Assembly (NCBI RefSeq): GCF_014203555.1
Contig: NZ_JACHJH010000001.1
Coordinates: forward strand, 1 to 64,000
Direction of reading: 5' to 3'
From: Streptomyces olivoverticillatus
GTDB taxonomy: Bacteria; Actinomycetota; Actinomycetes; Streptomycetales; Streptomycetaceae
Length of the DNA stretch: 64,000 nucleotides
A program made the translations under genes and the position numbers. Numbering within the stretch: the stretch's first letter is position 1; the number at the start of each line of letters is the position of its first letter. The notes beneath the pieces were generated by a model. That model made no database searches. It was not told the DNA's origin and was given only the letters and a program-made list of their open reading frames with translations. This document shows positions 27,047-35,052 of this stretch, piece by piece.

Positions 27047-27076
27047 GGCAACGAATTTCATTGAATAAGGGTTGCC
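27047..27076. promoter_or_regulatory. AT-rich inverted repeat between the ALDH and Lrp-type genes
   Basis: GGCAAC at 27047-27052 and GTTGCC at 27071-27076 flank an 18-nt AT-rich spacer, unusual in this G+C-rich DNA. CAATG/CATTG arms (27040-27044, 27059-27063) overlap it. The site is 33-62 nt before the Lrp start and 117-146 nt before the ALDH start, a good place for autoregulation and divergent control by the Lrp-type protein. GGTTGCC is also found at 20705-20711 upstream of potA. Confidence 0.5.
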
Positions 27077-27108
27077 ACACAGTCGAGTCCTCCTGCACAG
27101 TGGGAAAC

Positions 27109-27597
27109 GTGGCAACTCGTAGCGCAGACCCGAAGGGCGTGCAGAGCACGCCGCCGATCGACGCCGTCTCCCTGGCGATCATCGAGCAGCTCCAGGAGGA
27201 CGGGCGCCGCCCGTACGCGGCGATCGGCAAGGCCGTCGGGCTGTCCGAGGCGGCGGTCCGCCAGCGGGTCCAGAAGCTGCTCGACCAGGGCGTGATGCAG
27301 ATCGTCGCCGTCACGGACCCGCTCACCGTGGGCCTGCGGCGGCAGGCGATGGTCGGGATCAACGTCGAGGGGGACCTCGACCCGGTCGCCGAGGCCCTGA
27401 CCGCGATGGACGAGGTGGAGTACGTCGTCGTCACCGCCGGCTCCTTCGACCTCCTCATCGAGATCGTCTGCGAGGACGACGACCACCTCCTGGAGACGAT
27501 CAACAAGCGCATCCGCACCCTGCCCGGCGTGCGCTCCACCGAGAGCTTCGTCTACCTCAAGCTCCGTAAACAGACCTACACATGGGGAACCCGATAG
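27109..27597 (+). CDS. Lrp/AsnC-family transcriptional regulator
   Basis: The 162-aa regulator has an N-terminal helix-turn-helix (DAVSLAIIEQLQEDGRR, then GLSEAAVRQRVQKLLDQG, about residues 18-70). A C-terminal RAM domain follows for effector binding and oligomer formation (VEYVVVTAGSFDLLIEIVC). The GTG at 27109 is chosen; a second GTG lies three codons upstream. It is divergent from the aminobutyraldehyde-type ALDH and overlaps the aminotransferase start by 16 nt, so it very likely controls both. Confidence 0.93.
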   Translation: MATRSADPKGVQSTPPIDAVSLAIIEQLQEDGRRPYAAIGKAVGLSEAAVRQRVQKLLDQGVMQIVAVTDPLTVGLRRQAMVGINVEGDLDPVAEALTAMDEVEYVVVTAGSFDLLIEIVCEDDDHLLETINKRIRTLPGVRSTESFVYLKLRKQTYTWGTR

Positions 27598-28961
27598 CCG
27601 TGAGCAAGGACCTCAGCAGGACTGCGTACGACCACCTGTGGATGCACTTCACCCGCATGTCGTCGTACGAGAACGCCCCGGTGCCCACCATCGTGCGCGG
27701 TGAGGGCACGTACATCTACGACGACAAGGGCAAGCGCTACCTCGACGGTCTCGCCGGGCTGTTCGTGGTCCAGGCCGGGCACGGCCGCGCCGAGCTCGCC
27801 GAGGCCGCCAACAAGCAGGCGCAGGAGCTGGCCTTCTTCCCGGTGTGGAGCTACGCCCACCCCAAGGCCGTCGAGCTGGCCGAGCGGCTGGCCCACTACG
27901 CCCCCGGCGACCTGAACAAGGTCTTCTTCACCACCGGTGGCGGCGAGGCCGTGGAGACCGCCTGGAAGCTGGCGAAGCAGTACTACAAGCTGACGGGCAA
28001 CCACACCAAGTACAAGGTCATATCCCGCGCCGTCGCCTACCACGGCACCCCGCAGGGCGCCCTGTCCATCACCGGCCTGCCCGCCCTGAAGGCGCCCTTC
28101 GAGCCGCTGGTGCCCGGCGCGCACAAGGTGCCCAACACCAACATCTACCGTGCGCCGATCCACGGCGACGACCCCGAGGCCTTCGGCCGCTGGGCCGCCG
28201 ACCAGATCGAGCAGCAGATCCTCTTCGAGGGCCCCGACACCGTCGCCGCCGTCTTCCTGGAGCCCGTGCAGAACGCGGGCGGCTGCTTCCCGCCCCCGCC
28301 CGGCTACTTCCAGCGGGTCCGCGAAATCTGCGACACCTATGACGTGCTGCTCGTCTCCGACGAGGTCATCTGCGCCTTCGGCCGTCTGGGCACGATGTTC
28401 GCCTGTGACAAGTTCGGCTATGTGCCGGACATCATCACCTGCGCCAAGGGCATGACGTCCGGCTACTCCCCCATCGGAGCGGCCGTCATCTCCGACCGCA
28501 TCGCCGAGCCGTTCTTCAAGGGAAACAACACCTTCCTGCACGGCTACACCTTCGGCGGGCACCCGGTCTCCGCGGCGGTCGCGCTCGCCAACCTCGACAT
28601 CTTCGAGCGCGAGGGCCTCAACCAGCACGTGCTGGACCACGAGGCGGCCTTCCACACCACCCTGTCGAAGCTGCACGACCTGCCGATCGTCGGCGACGTG
28701 CGCGGCAACGGCTTCTTCTACGGCATCGAGCTCGTGAAGGACAAGGCCACCAAGGAGTCCTTCACCCCGCAGGAGTGCGAGCAGCTGCTGTACGGCTTCG
28801 TCTCCAAGCAGCTCTTCGAGAACGGCCTGTACTGCCGGGCCGACGACCGCGGCGACCCGGTCATCCAGCTGTCCCCGCCACTGATCTCCGGCCAAGCGGT
28901 GTTCGACGAGATCGAGCAGATCCTCCGCGGGGTGCTCACCGAAGCCTGGGCCAAGATCTGA
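27582..28961 (+). CDS. Class III aminotransferase, likely polyamine (putrescine) aminotransferase
   Basis: The 459-aa PLP enzyme has FFTTGGGEAVETAWKLAKQYY, RAVAYHGTPQGALS, AVFLEPVQNAGGC, LLVSDEVICAFGRLG and PLP lysine Lys289 in CAKGMTSGYSP. The TGGGEA and EPVQNAGG signatures match omega-aminotransferases such as putrescine- or beta-alanine-pyruvate enzymes, not GabT itself. It overlaps the Lrp gene; a GTG at 27600, right after the Lrp stop, is an alternative start. With the divergent ALDH it can form putrescine to aminobutyraldehyde to GABA. Substrate is inferred. Confidence 0.9.
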   Translation: MGNPIAVSKDLSRTAYDHLWMHFTRMSSYENAPVPTIVRGEGTYIYDDKGKRYLDGLAGLFVVQAGHGRAELAEAANKQAQELAFFPVWSYAHPKAVELAERLAHYAPGDLNKVFFTTGGGEAVETAWKLAKQYYKLTGNHTKYKVISRAVAYHGTPQGALSITGLPALKAPFEPLVPGAHKVPNTNIYRAPIHGDDPEAFGRWAADQIEQQILFEGPDTVAAVFLEPVQNAGGCFPPPPGYFQRVREICDTYDVLLVSDEVICAFGRLGTMFACDKFGYVPDIITCAKGMTSGYSPIGAAVISDRIAEPFFKGNNTFLHGYTFGGHPVSAAVALANLDIFEREGLNQHVLDHEAAFHTTLSKLHDLPIVGDVRGNGFFYGIELVKDKATKESFTPQECEQLLYGFVSKQLFENGLYCRADDRGDPVIQLSPPLISGQAVFDEIEQILRGVLTEAWAKI

Positions 28962-29029
28962 CCCCACCGCACCCCCTGCACAGCACGACGGGCACCTCCC
29001 ACACCCGCTCCGGCCCGTCTCCCCGCCCC

Positions 29030-29070
29030 GGCCCACGCACGCGCCCCCGCTCCCCCCACGTGCGTGGGCC
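29030..29070 (+). terminator. Hairpin downstream of the aminotransferase gene
   Basis: A perfect 12-bp inverted repeat (29030-29041 with 29059-29070) with a C-rich 17-nt loop lies 69 nt after the aminotransferase stop. The 289-nt gap 28962-29250 shows nothing else I can name. Confidence 0.55.
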
Positions 29071-29250
29071 GCGGCATGCCCGCGCAAACCCCGGACCATG
29101 AGCCCGATGGGAGGAAAGTGAGGCACTCCAGCGCCGAGCCTGGGCGAGGGCTAGGATCCCGGTTCCGTACGGTGCCAGTGACCCAATGGCCTCCGGTTCG
29201 TTCACCCGGACAGGGGAACGGACCCACTCAAGCGACCCGAGGTGCTCGAT

Positions 29251-29988
29251 ATGGTGGCCCCGCCGGACAACGACGTGCTCTGGGCACGTGGTCTGCACTA
29301 CTCGTACAACGGCTCCCCCGCGCTGACCGGTGTCTCCATCGGCGTCCGCGAAGGCGAGGTCCTCGCCGTGACCGGGCCGCGCGGCTCCGGGAAGACCACG
29401 CTCCTCAAATGCCTCTCGGGCCAGCTCCTGGCGGACCCGGGCGAAGTGTGGTTCAACAGCGCCCCCGTGCACACCCTCTCCCGCGGCGCCCGCGAGCGCC
29501 TGCGCCGCGAGCGGTTCGGCTGGATCGGCAGCGAGCCGCACCTGGTGCCCGAGCTCAGCGGCTGGGAGAACGCCGCCCTGCCCCTGCTCGCCCGCGGTGC
29601 CGGCCACCGGGCCGCCAAACAGACGGCCCTCGAATGGCTGGAGCGCCTCGACGTGGGCGACTGCGCCCGCAAGCGCCCCGGCGCGCTCATGCAGGCCGAG
29701 CGCCAGCGCATCTCCATCGCGCGCGCCCTGGCCGCCGAGCCGACCGTCGTCTTCGCGGACGAACCGACCGCCCCACTGCACACCGCCGACCGCGCCCAGG
29801 TGCTGCGCACCCTGACCACGGCCGCGCGCTCCCACCAGATCACCGTGGTGCTCGCCACCTTGGACGAGGAGAGCGCGTCCCTCGCCGACCGTACGGTCAC
29901 CCTCGTCGACGGCCGCCGCGGAGGCGCCTTCCCGGCACCCGACCCGGCCGAAGGGGAGGGCAGGGCCGCGTGCTCAGTCTCCGCCTAG
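29251..29988 (+). CDS. ABC transporter ATP-binding protein with altered signature motif
   Basis: The 245-aa ATPase is of the LolD/MacB type. Walker A is GPRGSGKTT near residue 43 and Walker B is TVVFADEPTA. The signature motif, normally LSGGQ, is LMQAERQRISIARAL, so the key Ser-Gly-Gly is missing. The switch His position is also unclear (VVLATLDEESASLAD). The ATG has GAGG eight bases upstream. It overlaps the permease gene by 19 nt. Whether it still hydrolyses ATP normally is uncertain. Confidence 0.85.
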   Translation: MVAPPDNDVLWARGLHYSYNGSPALTGVSIGVREGEVLAVTGPRGSGKTTLLKCLSGQLLADPGEVWFNSAPVHTLSRGARERLRRERFGWIGSEPHLVPELSGWENAALPLLARGAGHRAAKQTALEWLERLDVGDCARKRPGALMQAERQRISIARALAAEPTVVFADEPTAPLHTADRAQVLRTLTTAARSHQITVVLATLDEESASLADRTVTLVDGRRGGAFPAPDPAEGEGRAACSVSA

Positions 29989-31205
29989 CGCGCGGTGCGC
30001 ACCCGCTCGTCCTGCTGCGGCGGCTGCTGGTGGCCATCGCCGCGGCGGGCGTCGCCTTTCTGCTGCTGTGCGCGCTGGGGCACGCGGTGGCGGACCCCAA
30101 GGCGACCGGGGAGTCCCTGGTCCGGCTGATGTGGTGCGTGCTGCCCCTGGCGGCCGTGGTGCACTTCGCGGTCGCCGTCGCCCGCACCGACCCGGCCACC
30201 AGACCGCGCGACGGGCTGGATGCGATCGGGCTGGGGCCGGTCCGGCTGTCGCTGCTCGCGGCGGCCTCCACGGCCGTCTCCTGCTCACTGGGCAGCGCCG
30301 CCGCTCTCCTCGTCTATCTGGAACTGCGCGGCAGCCTCGGCGGCACCCCGCTGAGCGGTGCCGCGGCGGGGCTGCTGGACGGCGGGGCCCCGCTGCCCTG
30401 GGCCGCGACGCTCACGCTGCTCGGGCTGCTGCCGGCGCTGGCCGCAGGCGCGTGCGCGGTCGCACTGCGCCCGCGCAGGGAGCAGCGCAGGAGCGCTGCC
30501 CGGCATGCGACCGCCCCCGCCCCCACCCTGCCCGTGCCGCCGGAGCAGTCCGTGGCCGCCCCGGAGGCCGCCCGGCCCGTCTACGCGGGCCTGCCCTGGG
30601 GGGTGACGATCATCGCCTGCGGGCTGGCCCTGGAGGCGTACGTCGGCCACGCCCCGGTCCCCAAGCCGGACGCGCTGCTGGCGCTGCCCGGACAGTCCGG
30701 CGGCGCCTCGCCGGGGCTGCTCGGCGGCTGGCTGCTCGCCTCCATGGGGCTGGTGCTGGCCGGGCCCGGGCTGACGCACTGGTGCGGGGCGCTGCTCGCG
30801 GCCGGGCGGCCCGGACCGGTGCGGATGCTGGCCGGGCGGATACTGCAGGACGCGGCCCAGCGGACCGGCCGCCCGCTCGGGGTGCTGTGCGCGGTCGCCG
30901 CGGGCACGCTGGCGGCCGTCGAGCTCTACGGGGCGGCCTGGGACGGCACGGAGCCCAGCCCGTTCGGGCCGCTCACGGGGCTGGGGGCGGCCGTGGTGAT
31001 GGCCTGTGTCACGGCGACCGCCGTCACGGCCGCCCTGGACACCCGCCAGGCCCGGTCCGAGACCAACGCGGCCATCCTGCGGCTGGGCATCCCCGCCTCG
31101 ATGCTGCGCGGCGCGGCGGCCGTACGGACCTGTGTCCTGCTGGCCGTCCTCGCGCCGCTCACCTGGTTGATCGCCGAGCTGACGGCGCTGCCCCTGACGA
31201 GGTGA
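29970..31205 (+). CDS. ABC transporter permease-like membrane protein
   Basis: The 411-aa protein has about eight to ten hydrophobic helices in two halves. They are separated by a charged/Pro-rich loop (about residues 165-205). It resembles a short, diverged FtsX-type permease but lacks a clear large extracellular domain. The GTG start overlaps the ATPase gene and has GGAGGG upstream, so the two make one unit. Substrate is unknown. Confidence 0.8.
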   Translation: MLSLRLARGAHPLVLLRRLLVAIAAAGVAFLLLCALGHAVADPKATGESLVRLMWCVLPLAAVVHFAVAVARTDPATRPRDGLDAIGLGPVRLSLLAAASTAVSCSLGSAAALLVYLELRGSLGGTPLSGAAAGLLDGGAPLPWAATLTLLGLLPALAAGACAVALRPRREQRRSAARHATAPAPTLPVPPEQSVAAPEAARPVYAGLPWGVTIIACGLALEAYVGHAPVPKPDALLALPGQSGGASPGLLGGWLLASMGLVLAGPGLTHWCGALLAAGRPGPVRMLAGRILQDAAQRTGRPLGVLCAVAAGTLAAVELYGAAWDGTEPSPFGPLTGLGAAVVMACVTATAVTAALDTRQARSETNAAILRLGIPASMLRGAAAVRTCVLLAVLAPLTWLIAELTALPLTR

Positions 31206-31315
31206 GAAGCACCGGAGGTCACCGATTTTGACCAGTTCTTGACTCAAGGCAACTCCGACGCCGAAAAGTACGTCTGCCAGAAGCACGACGGATTTACGGG
31301 CGAACGGAGCTATTG

Positions 31316-32242
31316 GTGATCATCGGCCTTCTGACGGCTGTCGCGGCCTCGGCCTGTTACGGCACGGGCTCGGTCCTGCAAGCCGTGGGCTCGCGCAAAT
31401 CGGCCCACAGGGAGGCTGCGGCGGCCTCCACCTCGGGCACCACGCAGCACGGCGGACCGAGTCTGTCGTCCACCGCCAAGGCCGCGGTGACGTGGGAGTT
31501 CATGGTCGGCACGGTGCTGGACTTCATCGGCTTCGGGCTGGGCGCACTGGCCGCCCGGCTGCTGCCGCTCTTCCTCTCCCAGACCGTCATCAGCGCCAAT
31601 CTGATCGTCACCGCCCTGCTCAGCATCAAGCTCCTGGGCATCCGCCTGACCCGCCGCGAGTGGGCATCCATCGCCGTCGTCTGCTCGGCGCTGGTGCTGC
31701 TCGCCACGGCGGCCGGTCACGAGGGCAGCGGCGAGACCGCGATGTCCACCCACTGGTGGCTGCTGATCATCTCCGTCGTGCTGATGGCCGGCGGCACCGT
31801 GGCCGTACGCCTGCTCGGCTCCAAGGCGGCGATCCTGGCCGGTCTGCTCTCGGGACTGGGCTTCGGTGCGATCGGCGTGGGCGTGCGCATCCTGAACGGC
31901 ATCAACCCGTTCGACCTCTCCGCGCTGGTCACCGACCCGGCCGTGTACGCGATCCTGATATCCGGCGCCGTCGGCATGTACCTGCACACCGTCGCCCTGC
32001 AGATCGGCTCGGTCAACGGTGCGACGGCGGCCCTGGTCGTCGGCGAGACGGTGCTGCCGGGCATCATCGGCGTGCTCTGGCTCGGCGACGCCTCCCGCAA
32101 CGGCTTCGCCTGGGTGGCCGTCCTGGGCTTCCTTCTGGCGGTGGCGGGCGCGGTGGCGGTGGCCTGGTTCGGCGAGCCGGACGGCCATGCGGGACCGCCC
32201 GTGGCGGAGGCGAAGGAGCCGGAACGGGCAGCGGTGGGGTGA
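31316..32242 (+). CDS. DMT-superfamily membrane transporter
   Basis: The 308-aa protein has nine to ten membrane helices in two EamA-like repeats. There is a short cytoplasmic loop after helix 1 (KSAHREAAAAS) and the repeated ALLVVGETVLPGIIGVLWLGD pattern near the end (shown in part: VVGETVLPGIIGVLWLG). The GTG start is chosen because CGGAG lies six bases upstream; a TTG directly before it is an alternative. Possible roles are metabolite export or magnesium-type transport. It ends at a strong terminator shared with the convergent thiamine operon. Confidence 0.85.
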   Translation: MIIGLLTAVAASACYGTGSVLQAVGSRKSAHREAAAASTSGTTQHGGPSLSSTAKAAVTWEFMVGTVLDFIGFGLGALAARLLPLFLSQTVISANLIVTALLSIKLLGIRLTRREWASIAVVCSALVLLATAAGHEGSGETAMSTHWWLLIISVVLMAGGTVAVRLLGSKAAILAGLLSGLGFGAIGVGVRILNGINPFDLSALVTDPAVYAILISGAVGMYLHTVALQIGSVNGATAALVVGETVLPGIIGVLWLGDASRNGFAWVAVLGFLLAVAGAVAVAWFGEPDGHAGPPVAEAKEPERAAVG

Positions 32243-32260
32243 CGATCGGGTCGTCTTCCT

Positions 32261-32300
32261 GAAACGCCGGCCGGGCTGCATGCAGCCCGGCCGGCGTTTC
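32261..32300. terminator. 40-bp perfect palindrome, bidirectional terminator
   Basis: Bases 32261-32280 and 32281-32300 are exact reverse complements (20-bp arms, no spacer). It lies 19 nt after the DMT transporter stop and 38 nt after the convergent thiamine ATPase gene stop, so it can end transcription from both sides. The arms begin with GAAAC and end with GTTTC, giving T-rich tails in both directions. Confidence 0.88.
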
Positions 32301-32337
32301 GGCATTCAGGACGGTCGGTTTCAGCATTCAGGGACGG

Positions 32338-33348
32338 TCAGGGGAGAACGACGACCTCGGCCGCATCGAACGCGACCCGCATCCGCTCCCCCACCCCGGG
32401 CGCCGTCTGCAGCGCGGCCGCCGCCTCCAGCTCCGGCCCGGCCTCCGGTCGCAGCGTCAGCGCGACGTGGTCGCCCCTGAAGGTCCGCCCGGACACCACG
32501 CACGGCAGCCCTTCCGAGGCGAAGCGCACTCCGGCCGGCCGCACCAGCACCCGGCACGCCCCCTCCGGCGTCCCGGTCGGCACCGGTATCCCGCCCCACA
32601 CCGTCTCCGCCCGCTCCCCGCGCACCTTCGCCTCGACGACGTTGTCGAAACCCAGGAAGCGCGCCACGAACTCGGACGCGGGCCGCTGCCAGACCTCCAG
32701 CGGCGAACCGGCCTGCGCGATGCGCCCGTCGCGCATCACCACCACCCGGTCGGCCAGGGCGAACGCCTCGCCCTGGTCATGGGTGACGGCCAGCACCGTA
32801 GTCCCGAGTCGGCCGAAGAGTCCGCGCAGCTCCACCACGAGGCGCTCGCGCAGCGTGCGGTCGAGCTGGCCCAGCGGCTCGTCGAGCATCAGCAGCCGCG
32901 GCTCGGGCGCCAGCGCCCGCGCGAGCGCCACCCGCTGCTGCTCGCCGCCGGACAGCGCGGCCACCGCGCGCCGCTGCGCACCCGGCAGGCCCACAAGATC
33001 GAGCAGTCCGGCGACCTTGCGCTCCGCCTCGGCCCGGGCGACCCCGCGCATGCGCAGACCGAAGGCGACATTGCCCCCGACGTCGCGCTGCGGGAAGAGC
33101 TGGTGGTCCTGGAACATCAGGCCCACGCCGCGCCGGTGCACGGGCACCCCGCTCTGGTCCTTGCCCGCGAGGTACACCTGTCCGGCGTCGGCCCGCTGCA
33201 GCCCGGCCACCACCCGCAGCAGCGTGGACTTGCCGCTGCCGCTCGGCCCGAGCACGCACACGATCTCGTGCTCGGCGACGTCGAGATCGACGGCGTCCAG
33301 CGCGGCCCGCCCGCCGAAGCCGACGGTCACCCCGTCCAGTCTCAGCAT
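32338..33348 (-). CDS. ABC transporter ATP-binding protein, thiamine-type (ThiQ-like)
   Basis: The 336-aa ATPase has Walker A GPSGSGKST, signature LSGGEQQRVALARAL, Walker B LLMLDEPLGQLD, switch His in VTHDQGEAFAL and a C-terminal TOBE domain. It is the last gene of the riboswitch-controlled operon thiB-thiP-thiQ, starting right after the permease stop. AGGTG five bases before the ATG decides this start; a GTG two codons earlier is possible. ThiQ of enteric bacteria lacks the TOBE extension, so it also resembles iron or polyamine ATPases; the operon context decides. Confidence 0.88.
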   Translation of the reverse strand: MLRLDGVTVGFGGRAALDAVDLDVAEHEIVCVLGPSGSGKSTLLRVVAGLQRADAGQVYLAGKDQSGVPVHRRGVGLMFQDHQLFPQRDVGGNVAFGLRMRGVARAEAERKVAGLLDLVGLPGAQRRAVAALSGGEQQRVALARALAPEPRLLMLDEPLGQLDRTLRERLVVELRGLFGRLGTTVLAVTHDQGEAFALADRVVVMRDGRIAQAGSPLEVWQRPASEFVARFLGFDNVVEAKVRGERAETVWGGIPVPTGTPEGACRVLVRPAGVRFASEGLPCVVSGRTFRGDHVALTLRPEAGPELEAAAALQTAPGVGERMRVAFDAAEVVVLP

Positions 33349-33354
33349 GGACAC

Positions 33355-35052
33355 CTAGAACTCCCCCGTACGGTCGGTGCGGACGCGCTCCAGGACCAGC
33401 AGCGCCGCCGCGCACACCAGCATCAAGATGGTGCTCAGGGCCATCGCCTGCCCGTAATTGAGTTCGCCGGGGCGGCCGAGCAGCCGGGCCACGGCCACCG
33501 GCAGGGTGGGGCTGTCGGGGCGGGCGATGAAGACGGTCGCCCCGAACTCGCCCAGCGAGACGGCGAAGGCGAAGCCCGCCGCGACCCCGAGCGCGCGGCC
33601 GACCAGCGGCAGATCCACCTCGCGCCAGGCGCGCAGCGGTGAGGCGCCCAGCACGGCGGCCGCCTCGCGCAGCCTGGCGTCGACCGCGCGCAACACCGGC
33701 AGCATGGTCCGTACGACGAACGGCACGCCCACCAGCGCCTGCGCGAGCGGCACCAGGATCCATGAGGTGCGCAGGTCCAGCGGGGGCTCGTCCAGGGCGA
33801 TCAGGAAGCCGAAGCCCACGGTCACGGCGGAGGTGCCCAGCGGCAGCATCAGCAGCGCGTCGAAGCCCCGCACCAGCCGTCCCTCGCGCCGCGTGAGCGC
33901 GGCCGCGGCCAGGCCGCCCACCACGACCGCGATGGCGGTGGCGGCCAGCCCGTAGGCCAGCGAATTGCCGATCGTCTCCAGGGGTGCGACGACGAACGTG
34001 CCGCCGTTGTCGCCTGCGGAGGCCAGGGCGCGATAGAACGCCAGGCCGTAGCCGTCGGGCCCGTCGAAGGACCGCAGCACGAGCACCGCGAGCGGCAGCA
34101 GGATCAGCAGCGTGATGAAGACGAGCACGGACGCGAGCAGCGCCCACTGGCCCGCGCCCTGCGGGCGGCGGGCGGTGCGGGCCGCGTCCACCAGGCGCAG
34201 CGTGGCCTCGCGCCGCCGCACGGTGCGGGCGTGCACGGCGAGCAGGACGCCCACGGCCGCGAACTGCACGAGGGTCAGGACGGCGGCGGTGGGCAGATCG
34301 AGCAGTTGCGCGGTCTGCTGGTAGATCTCCACTTCCAGGGTGGCGTAGCGGGGTCCGCCGAGGATCTGGACGACGCCGAAGGAGGTGAAGGTGAAGAGGA
34401 AGACCATCAGGCCGGCCGCCGCCACCGCCGGGCCGAGCGCGGGCAGCGTCACCCGCCACCAGGCGGCCAGCCGGCCGGCGCCCAGCACGCGGGCCGCCTC
34501 TTCCTGGCGGGGGTCGAGCTGGGCCCAGAGGCCGCCGACGGTGCGGACGACGACGGCGTAGTTGAAGAAGACGTGGGCGAGGAGGATGGCCCAGACGGTG
34601 GTGTCCAGCCGCACCCCCCACAGCTCGTCCAGCAGCCCGCCGTGGCCGAGCAGCGCCAGGAAGGCCGATCCGGCGACGACGGTGGGCAGCACGAAGGGGA
34701 CGGTGACGACCGCCCTCAGCAGCCTCTTGCCGGGGAAGTCGAAGCGCGCGAAGACGTATGCGCCGGGGAGCCCGCAGGCGAGCGTGAGCGCCGTGGAAGC
34801 CGCCGCCTGCCAGGTGGTGAACCACAGGACGTGGCCGATGTGCGGGTCGGTGATCACCTCGCCGATGCGGCCGAACCGCCACTGCCCGCCGTCCTTGAGG
34901 CCGCGGGAGACGATGGAGGCGACCGGGTAGGCGAAGAAGACGGCGAAGAAGGCGAGCGGCAGGGCCATCAGGCCGAGCCGCGTCGCCGTGCGCCGTGCGC
35001 CGCCCGTGCGGGCGGCGCTCCGGGGTTCTACTTCAGGACGATCGAGGACCAT
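33355..35052 (-). CDS. Thiamine ABC transporter permease, two fused permease domains (ThiP-like)
   Basis: The 565-aa protein has about twelve helices as two permease modules with EAA loops: EEAARVLGAGRLAAWWRVTLP in the first (20 residues shown from EAARVLG on) and EAAAVLGASPLRAWREVDLP in the second. Such fused permeases occur in thiamine (ThiP) and iron (FbpB) importers. The start is inside the 3' end of thiB (overlap 25 nt). A GTG twelve bases upstream is an alternative. Substrate follows from the TPP riboswitch and ThiB-like binding protein. Confidence 0.88.
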   Translation of the reverse strand: MVLDRPEVEPRSAARTGGARRTATRLGLMALPLAFFAVFFAYPVASIVSRGLKDGGQWRFGRIGEVITDPHIGHVLWFTTWQAAASTALTLACGLPGAYVFARFDFPGKRLLRAVVTVPFVLPTVVAGSAFLALLGHGGLLDELWGVRLDTTVWAILLAHVFFNYAVVVRTVGGLWAQLDPRQEEAARVLGAGRLAAWWRVTLPALGPAVAAAGLMVFLFTFTSFGVVQILGGPRYATLEVEIYQQTAQLLDLPTAAVLTLVQFAAVGVLLAVHARTVRRREATLRLVDAARTARRPQGAGQWALLASVLVFITLLILLPLAVLVLRSFDGPDGYGLAFYRALASAGDNGGTFVVAPLETIGNSLAYGLAATAIAVVVGGLAAAALTRREGRLVRGFDALLMLPLGTSAVTVGFGFLIALDEPPLDLRTSWILVPLAQALVGVPFVVRTMLPVLRAVDARLREAAAVLGASPLRAWREVDLPLVGRALGVAAGFAFAVSLGEFGATVFIARPDSPTLPVAVARLLGRPGELNYGQAMALSTILMLVCAAALLVLERVRTDRTGEF

